This document shows, in pieces, positions 58,981 to 64,000 of a DNA stretch of 64,000 nucleotides (positions within the stretch are counted from its first letter, which is position 1; each line of letters begins with the position of its first letter). A program made the translations under genes and the position numbers. The stretch is from Sphingomonas koreensis (GTDB lineage: Bacteria; Pseudomonadota; Alphaproteobacteria; Sphingomonadales; Sphingomonadaceae). A model generated the notes under the pieces. That model had not been told where the DNA came from and ran no database searches. It saw nothing but the letters and a program-made list of their open reading frames with translations. Location of the stretch: contig RCZF01000007.1 of assembly GCA_006438735.1 (NCBI GenBank), positions 66,675-130,674 of the forward strand. The letters run 5' to 3'.

Positions 58981-59571
58981 TCAGGACCGTTTTCGCAAAG
59001 CCCGCAATGCGTTGGTCAACGCGACATAGAGAATGCCGGCCAGCAGCAGCGCGATTGGAATCGCCCACAACCCGAGCAGTTCCTGTCCCCCCGCACGATC
59101 GGAGACGATCCCGAAGATCGTCGTGCCGTCGGTGCGCCTGAACAGGCCGACATGATTGCCCCAAAGCGGCTTCAGCACGGCCATTGCGACAAATATTGCC
59201 AGCAGCAGATAGCCAATGCCGAACACTGCGGCGATGAGCGCGCGGGTCGAGCCGGCCAGCAAGCCGTGACCCAGCCCCCTAGCGATGATCGCCGGATGAT
59301 AACTGCGCGTGCCGCGCTCGAGCAAATCGTCGGCGATCAACGGATGAAGATAGTCGGCGGGCCGACCAAGTCGACCGATCGCCGCGTTTAGCCGCTCAAG
59401 CTCTCCGTGACCCGAATTCTGTGATGTCGCGAAGCTGTCAGACAGGTGCGCTTCGAGCTCGTGCCGCATCCCCCCGAGGTCATCGCCAGCTTTTGCGAGC
59501 AACCGGTCGATCTCGGCGAAGTACTGCTGCCAACGCCGCGTCGCGGCGGCATTTTCAAAGTCTGGAATCAT
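58981..59571 (-). CDS. HAAS-type membrane protein next to PadR
   Basis: The 196-residue protein has an N-terminal helical HAAS-like domain (about 10-75, WQQYFAEIDRLLAKAGDD..LEAHLSDSF..LGRPADYLHP) followed by two strong membrane helices. Genes of this kind commonly follow PadR regulators and are thought to act with them in membrane signalling. The ATG overlaps the PadR stop by 4 nt. Substrate or signal unknown. Confidence 0.75.
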   Translation of the reverse strand: MIPDFENAAATRRWQQYFAEIDRLLAKAGDDLGGMRHELEAHLSDSFATSQNSGHGELERLNAAIGRLGRPADYLHPLIADDLLERGTRSYHPAIIARGLGHGLLAGSTRALIAAVFGIGYLLLAIFVAMAVLKPLWGNHVGLFRRTDGTTIFGIVSDRAGGQELLGLWAIPIALLLAGILYVALTNALRALRKRS

Positions 59572-59927
59572 GCGGAGCCTCCTTCGAGCATACGGTCGAC
59601 CGATGACGATAACCGCGCCCATGACCGCGTCATGGCGTCCAGCAGCGCGCGGCCGCGCGGGGTCAGCGAATAATATTTACGCGGCGCGCCGCCATCGCCT
59701 TCGCCGAACCTCGATGCGATGAGTGCATCCTTCGAGAGTCGCAAAAGCAGTGGGTAAAGCGTGCCTTCGGGCAATTCCAGCGAGGCCCGCGCGGCGATGC
59801 CGGAGATCAGTTCAAAGCCATATTGTTCGCGATCGCGCAGCGACAGGAGGATGACGAATTCCAGAAGGCCCTTGCGCACCTGGATTTCCCACTTGCTGAT
59901 CGCATCGTCATCCGATTCCCTTGCCAT
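59568..59927 (-). CDS. PadR-family transcriptional regulator
   Basis: The 119-residue winged-helix regulator has the PadR core RKGLLEFVILLSLRDREQYGFELISGIAARASLELPEGTLYPLLLRLSKDALI and the C-terminal KYYSLTPRGRALLDAM. It is first in the operon with the HAAS and CPBP genes. The repeated ATGCAAGGTAA around its start fits autorepression. Confidence 0.9.
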   Translation of the reverse strand: MARESDDDAISKWEIQVRKGLLEFVILLSLRDREQYGFELISGIAARASLELPEGTLYPLLLRLSKDALIASRFGEGDGGAPRKYYSLTPRGRALLDAMTRSWARLSSSVDRMLEGGSA

Positions 59928-59967
59928 GCAAGGTAAATAGCCCCGGTTTCCATGCTATGCAAGGTAA
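59926..59967 (-). promoter_or_regulatory. Duplicated PadR-type operator at the padR start
   Basis: ATGCAAGGTAA occurs at 59926-59936, overlapping the PadR start codon, and again at 59957-59967, 31 bp apart. On the minus strand the upstream copy reads TTACCTTGCATAGCATGG, close to the palindromic TTGCAT-type PadR operators. Confidence 0.6.
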
Positions 59968-60120
59968 GATTCTGCGGGCGCCGTCAAAGGCAATTACGAC
60001 CGAGCTCTCGGACGCAATTAGCCGTTGTTAGTTTAGCGGCAATGACTGCTTCGGGGCAGTCCTGTGAGGCCGCAAAGCGTCGTTGTTTGGGGCGGAAGCG
60101 GTCACAGCCACATAGCCCAG

Positions 60121-60447
60121 CTACCAAAGCTTGCTCCGCGTGCACTGTCCCGGCAGCAGATGCAGCGACACTCCATTTCTCACTGCGCGAACATCCTGTC
60201 CGACATGGCAGGTCAACGTCGTCGTCGGAATGGTGCTCATGCCGGTGAGGCCATTCTTGGTGCGAAGCGTGATATCCATAACTTGGACGTAGATCGATGT
60301 AGCTTGATCGATGCGGACTATCCTCGCCGTTACCATCTCTTTCGGTTGCGAGGGCATTCGGGCGATCACGATCAAGGCGCCGATAACGAGCACGAACAGG
60401 AACACTGGAGCCCACTCAGCGATCAGTTCTCGGTGTCGCGCGCCCAT
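60121..60447 (-). CDS. Small single-span membrane protein, unknown
   Basis: This 108-residue protein has one membrane helix (about 13-30, APVFLFVLVIGALIVIA) and a soluble part with two cysteines (TTLTCHVG, PGQCTRS). It is coherent enough to be real, but I recognise no family. The ribosome binding site is weak. Confidence 0.5.
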   Translation of the reverse strand: MGARHRELIAEWAPVFLFVLVIGALIVIARMPSQPKEMVTARIVRIDQATSIYVQVMDITLRTKNGLTGMSTIPTTTLTCHVGQDVRAVRNGVSLHLLPGQCTRSKLW

Positions 60448-60888
60448 GTTGTGACGCTATGACACGAGAGATCGTCAAGCAATTGGCCTTCTAATGGCGA
60501 CAGAGCGAACGGCTCTTCAAGGACAACACAATAAAGCTTTGCAACGACCGATAACGGGCGGCTGCCGACCGGCCGTTGCCATCGCCAACAGCGGAACGGC
60601 CGTTTGGCGGCGATCTGGATCGTGGCCGCCGCCACGAACGCCGAAAAGTGGGTGGTTACCGGAATGGGGGCTTTTGAGCGATGCTCGGGTTAAAGCTGTC
60701 GTAAAACTTCAGGAGCCTCAACGAGCGGAATCAAGTGCGGGATTAGCCTATCTCAATAATAGCTCTCGCAGACCAACTTCTTATCCGATACACAGCAACA
60801 TTAAGGGCCTTGAGCAGCAGGCTGCGCTAGAGAAGTCGATTATCAGTTCGCCAGCAGGCCGCAGCCACTTCGCAAATGAGATGCTATA
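60448..60888. other. Non-coding stretch with repeat copy C
   Basis: These 441 nt hold repeat copy C and an AT-rich leader (60730-60888) to the lipoprotein gene. No other feature is supported. Confidence 0.5.
60553..60668. repeat. Diverged intergenic repeat, copy C
   Basis: CGGGCGGCTGCCGACCGG..CAACAGCGGAACGG..TTGGCGGCGATCTGGATCGT..GAAAAGTGGGTGGTTACC follows the same order as copy A (56903-57034). Confidence 0.55.
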
Positions 60889-61251
60889 ATGAAATCGGCG
60901 TGTATTATCATGTTCGTTTTCTGTTTTGGCGCTTTGTCATCATGCAGCAAGATCAAAGAGGGTTATCGATGCCCTGATCCAGCTAGATTCTATGAGCCGC
61001 TTTCAAAAAATATGGAACACCGTAAAGAGGCACTCATTCCAGCATCTAAACTTTCGAAGTTCATTGATATATCGGTCTATTGCTATGATAAAAATCGATA
61101 TGCCAACAATGGTGGCGAACTGGAATATAATGTGACTAATATAGTTGGCGAAAGTACGTTCGTAACCTTTTCGGTAGAGGGGCTCAGCGATAGGTATATC
61201 GTCTTTGTATTCGATCGAACAAACAATCTTGAGGGAATCTTCGCGGATTAG
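60889..61251 (+). CDS. Small lipoprotein, unknown function
   Basis: The 120-residue protein has a lipoprotein signal (CIIMFVFCFGALSSC) and no recognised domain. It is AT-rich compared with the rest of the window, which suggests recent transfer. The ATG is preceded by a poor ribosome binding site. Confidence 0.6.
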   Translation: MKSACIIMFVFCFGALSSCSKIKEGYRCPDPARFYEPLSKNMEHRKEALIPASKLSKFIDISVYCYDKNRYANNGGELEYNVTNIVGESTFVTFSVEGLSDRYIVFVFDRTNNLEGIFAD

Positions 61252-61339
61252 ATGGCAACGCAAATCCGGTGAACCGAAGAGCTGCGCGTCGGCTTTTAAG
61301 GGATGCTACCAGAACAGCAGATCGGCAAACTTTGGGGCG

Positions 61340-61603
61340 TTAGCCGTCATCCGATCCATCTCGGTCCCTTGTGCGAATGTGAGCCGCAAGTTGGACGAGG
61401 CCGCCGATAGAAGCGCAGACGGCAATAACCACCGCCAAGTTCAGTAACTTCATCCAGCCCCAACTGACGGTGCAAGGCGGGCCAATGTGCATGTCGCAGG
61501 AGCGCTCGCCCAGCATCATGACAGCGAGAATTGGGATACCGAGAAATACGAATAGAAGAGCCGATACGGCACATCCGGAATAGCTCGATTGTCGATAAGC
61601 CAT
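61340..61603 (-). CDS. Small two-helix membrane protein, unknown
   Basis: This 87-residue protein has two hydrophobic helices (about 11-31 and 51-73) flanking a short segment with a Cys pair (CDMHIGPPCTVSW), and an acidic C-terminus. No family recognised. Confidence 0.5.
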   Translation of the reverse strand: MAYRQSSYSGCAVSALLFVFLGIPILAVMMLGERSCDMHIGPPCTVSWGWMKLLNLAVVIAVCASIGGLVQLAAHIRTRDRDGSDDG

Positions 61604-61836
61604 CCTGTCATTTTGACGGAGACTATGCGTTTCCGCAACGTCCGCTGTCAGGCGGTCGGTATCGCCTCGCGATCGTCTGATTATGGGGCGGATGCAGCTG
61701 GGCAGATCTTCCCGCTGGAAGCCGCCAGTCCGCTTTCGGGCGTCGCGTTCGGCGGCGGCAGCGCTGGACGGCGAGAAGTGGTGGATTTGCGACGGGCGGC
61801 TTCGGTAAATATCATCCTTAAGCGGACCATCAGCGC

Positions 61837-62118
61837 CTATGCGGACGGCTTACCGTCTCCGCCCATCAACGGCTCGTAGTGCATCGCCTTATGGTGAGCC
61901 TTCATCCACCGTGTGGTGCAACGCATCACCGCTGGTGTTTCGTGTTCTCCAATCAGCAGCATCGCTCGATCTTCGTCGAGTGGGTCGAAGCGCAGGTCTT
62001 TCGCTCCACAGCGATGCGCCGCGCGAGTGGTCGCCTCGATGCTTACTGTTGGCCCGACTGCGATCGGTATTCTGGCGTTTGCCGAAAACGCCATTTGCAG
62101 CGCCAACAAAACAAGCAT
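61837..62118 (-). CDS. Small exported protein, sphingomonad type, unknown
   Basis: The 93-residue protein has a short signal (LVLLALQMAFSANA) and a two-cysteine mature part (RCGAKDLRF, MRCTTRWMK). AGGAG stands 6 nt before the ATG, strongly supporting translation. It resembles small periplasmic proteins common in sphingomonads whose role is unknown. Confidence 0.65.
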   Translation of the reverse strand: MLVLLALQMAFSANARIPIAVGPTVSIEATTRAAHRCGAKDLRFDPLDEDRAMLLIGEHETPAVMRCTTRWMKAHHKAMHYEPLMGGDGKPSA

Positions 62119-62226
62119 TTCGATCTCCTGTCAGCCCTCGGGATGCTAATATCAGCTCTCTGATTTTGGAAGGTCAGCTAACCGTAAGTCGCACCGGGTG
62201 GCCAAAAGAGCCGTATTGCGGCGGTT

Positions 62227-62559
62227 TCAGCCGGAAGGGAGATATCGGACCAGCCGGGATTGCAGTAACTTCACCAGCGCCGGTTCCATGAACTCGAACT
62301 CATCTGGTATGTCGAGGCAGATCAGCCGCTTGCCGTTCAGTGAAGGGCGAAATCGCTTCTGGACCTTCAAGCGATGCGCCTTCTCCATGACCACGATCAC
62401 ATCGGCCCAAGCCACCAGTTCGGACGTGAGGCGATTGTCGGCGTCGTTGTTTGTCCCAGCGGACGCAACTTCCAGATCTGGGCGCGAATAAAATATTTGC
62501 TCAGCGGTCGGACTGCGGAGACGGTTATGACTACACACGAACAGGACGTTGTTCGTCAG
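62227..62559 (-). CDS. Low-molecular-weight tyrosine-phosphatase-like protein (COG4551 type) with eroded start
   Basis: The frame encodes TNNVLFVCSHNRLRSPTAEQ with the phosphatase loop Cys-x5-Arg-Ser, and a DIPDEFEFMEPALVKLL acid loop near the C-terminus, about 110 residues in all. The family usually starts MTNxLFVCS. Here the codon at that position (62559) is CTG, and the next possible start, GTG at 62538, would remove the first strand directly before the active-site Cys. Either a CTG start is used or the gene has lost its start. Confidence 0.6.
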   Translation of the reverse strand: MTNNVLFVCSHNRLRSPTAEQIFYSRPDLEVASAGTNNDADNRLTSELVAWADVIVVMEKAHRLKVQKRFRPSLNGKRLICLDIPDEFEFMEPALVKLLQSRLVRYLPSG

Positions 62560-62787
62560 GCGGGCCGTTCAACTTCGATTGCCGCTATTCTACGACGGCC
62601 TCACCGGCCTCACCAATCGCCAACGCATGAAACTGTCGCTCGATGTCGGCGACTGATTTCGGGAACCATCGTCCAAGCCTGGACAACCTAAGCTGGGACG
62701 GTTCCAGAAGGGAAATAGAGCACCTAGATCCGAGGACTCTTTCTGAGCAAACCCCCTTACGGCATAACGCCGGTTGAGGGGATTGCT

Positions 62788-63678
62788 ATGCCGTTCATCA
62801 AACATGGTTTGCGATGGGGAGCATTCCTCATGTTCGCCGCAGCCGGATCCAGAAGCTGTTGGGCGTCTGCTGTCCAGTCACACCCCGTCGCAGGCACCAG
62901 AGTGGGCGAGGTGTATCAAATTACCAAGGACGTAAAGACGGCCAGCAGGGGCGACGGCGGTTCCACTGGAAGTTCTACCGATAGAGATACGATTGTAGAA
63001 CGGGTGTTGAGCGTTCGGCACGACGGCCTTGAGTTCGAATACGACCTGCCGAAGGATACTACGGAACAGGATCGCGAGAACAGCTGGCAATTTCCCATCC
63101 GTGTTTTCAAACCTTTCTCGGGCGCTGCCCAGTTGCTCAATCGGGCCGAAATTGAAGCGCGCCTCAATCACTGGCTGAAGAGGGGCGGCATTCCTCGCGC
63201 CGCATGTGGTCATTGGGTATTTACCTGGAACGCCTTCAAGATTGATTGCGATCCGCAGTCAGCGCTCGCGACCGTCGAGGAATATGATCTGCGCGTAAAT
63301 GATCTGCGCGACGGGTTCGAATATAACGACCCGGAGGCTGCCCGCCCTATCATCCTCCGAAAGTCGGCAACCTTGGCCAACGGCACGACCTTTTCGGGAT
63401 CGGCGCCAGTCGATCCGGAGGAAATTCGTCGAGAGCAGGCTAAGTCGGATTTGATCGTCGCCGAGATCATGAAAAAGACACTGTCCTTGGCAGACGCAAT
63501 CCGAGCACGATCTAAAGAGCCGGTAAGTGGGACGATCGCGGTATTGTTTGAAACGGACTCTTCAGGATTCGTCCGTAAACGAACCACGACGACTAACCTC
63601 GAATTGACAACGGCGGACGGAAAGACGGAGCATCGGACCGTCACGGAGGTCTTGAATCGGCAAATGGCCACCGACTAG
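62788..63678 (+). CDS. Secreted hypothetical protein ending at the IS border
   Basis: This 296-residue protein has an N-terminal signal-like helix (LRWGAFLMFAAAGSRSCWASA) and a soluble domain with two cysteines (RAACGHW, KIDCDP). No family recognised; similar proteins are common in sphingomonads. GAGGGG precedes the ATG. Its stop (TAG at 63676-63678) overlaps the transposase stop, so the last residues may lie in the insertion sequence end. Confidence 0.65.
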   Translation: MPFIKHGLRWGAFLMFAAAGSRSCWASAVQSHPVAGTRVGEVYQITKDVKTASRGDGGSTGSSTDRDTIVERVLSVRHDGLEFEYDLPKDTTEQDRENSWQFPIRVFKPFSGAAQLLNRAEIEARLNHWLKRGGIPRAACGHWVFTWNAFKIDCDPQSALATVEEYDLRVNDLRDGFEYNDPEAARPIILRKSATLANGTTFSGSAPVDPEEIRREQAKSDLIVAEIMKKTLSLADAIRARSKEPVSGTIAVLFETDSSGFVRKRTTTTNLELTTADGKTEHRTVTEVLNRQMATD

Positions 63679-64000
63679 GCGTCGTGGACAAAGGGTATCC
63701 ATAGTTTGATTGAAGCGAGCGCGACGAAGCCGAGATAGGATTCCTTGGTTTTGTCGTACCGGGTGGCAACGCGCCGCCAGTTCTTGAGCTTGCTGAACAT
63801 ACGCTCGACGAGATTGCGCCAGCGGTATTTTTCGTGATCATGCGGGATGGGTATGCGCCGGTTGCTCTTGGCAGGTATGACGGCCTCGACACCGGCAGCG
63901 GCGATCTCCGCGCGGATCGTGTCGGCGTCATAGCCCTTGTCGGCAAGCAGGGCTTCGATGCGGTCGGCGAGCATCCGGAACAGCGGGCCAAAACCCTGCA
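63675..64000 (-). mobile_element. IS5-family transposase, C-terminal part, cut by the window edge
   Basis: The frame runs from beyond 64000 to a TAG at 63675 and reads QGFGPLFRMLADRIEALLADKGYDAD..IPIPHDHEKYRWRNLVERMFSKLKNWRRVATRYDKT..FVALASIKLWIPFVHDA. The DKGYD and Y-R-x2-VERMFSKLK-x-WR blocks are the second Asp and the DDE-Glu region of IS5/DDE_Tnp_1 transposases. The terminal inverted repeat cannot be checked because the other end is outside. The tetranucleotide CTAG at 63675-63678 gives stop codons to both this and the convergent gene. Confidence 0.85.

Overview
The window (about 65% GC, with tightly overlapping genes) looks like the chromosome of an aerobic anoxygenic phototroph of the Sphingomonadales. 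It holds part of a photosynthesis gene cluster in the order usual for Sphingomonas/Erythrobacter relatives, large TonB-dependent receptors next to glycoside hydrolases and tryptophan-halogenase-like flavoproteins, many Tat-exported enzymes, and the dispersed palindromic repeats common in sphingomonad genomes. No rRNA gene, complete tRNA gene or CRISPR array was seen.

Region 1 (1-15.7 kb) is the photosynthesis cluster. On the minus strand bchF-bchN-bchB-bchH-bchL-bchM-lhaA (lhaA runs off the left edge) form one overlapping operon for late bacteriochlorophyll synthesis: Mg chelation, methylation, dark protochlorophyllide reduction and vinyl hydration. Divergent from it are the regulators aerR/ppaA and ppsR, then bchG, a PucC-like transporter, bchP, tspO and a small membrane protein, closed by a terminator. 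A TGT-N12-ACG palindrome of PpsR type overlaps the promoter-like sequence of both bchF and bchG. A lipoprotein cytochrome c follows, with a TGT-N12-ACA sequence upstream.

Region 2 (16.5-32.8 kb) holds an ATP-grasp/luciferase-like two-gene operon, a GH130-GH13-GT4 operon, and a beta-mannan-type locus: two halogenase-like flavoproteins divergent from a TonB receptor that is followed by a ROK sugar kinase, a GH5 and a GH26 enzyme.

Region 3 (32.8-39.5 kb) has a PaoABC-type molybdenum aldehyde oxidoreductase operon. It is flanked on both sides by remnants of Tat-exported enzymes (a GH31 with an apparent internal deletion and a truncated PhoD), followed by a glycerate kinase.

Region 4 (39.8-55.6 kb) appears to be a galactosamine/tagatose-type locus under a DeoR/AgaR-like regulator. 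It contains a GH36 enzyme, an EamA transporter, a KbaZ/GatZ protein, an AgaS isomerase, a BadF-type sugar kinase, a cytochrome c, a Tat-exported FAD amine oxidase, a Tat-exported TIM-barrel protein, a TonB receptor and an exported amidohydrolase. Shared AACGAAAC boxes lie in its three control regions. The periplasmic amine oxidase/cytochrome c/TIM-barrel module is the part with no obvious described role.

Region 5 (55.6-64 kb) is accessory DNA: long gene-poor stretches, a diverged intergenic repeat family, small exported or membrane proteins, a PadR-HAAS-CPBP operon, a phosphatase with an eroded start codon, and an IS5-type transposase cut by the window edge. One further observation stands out: a dispersed palindromic repeat, present in tandem at 53.3-53.5 kb, also lies in frame inside bchB and encodes about 31 extra residues.
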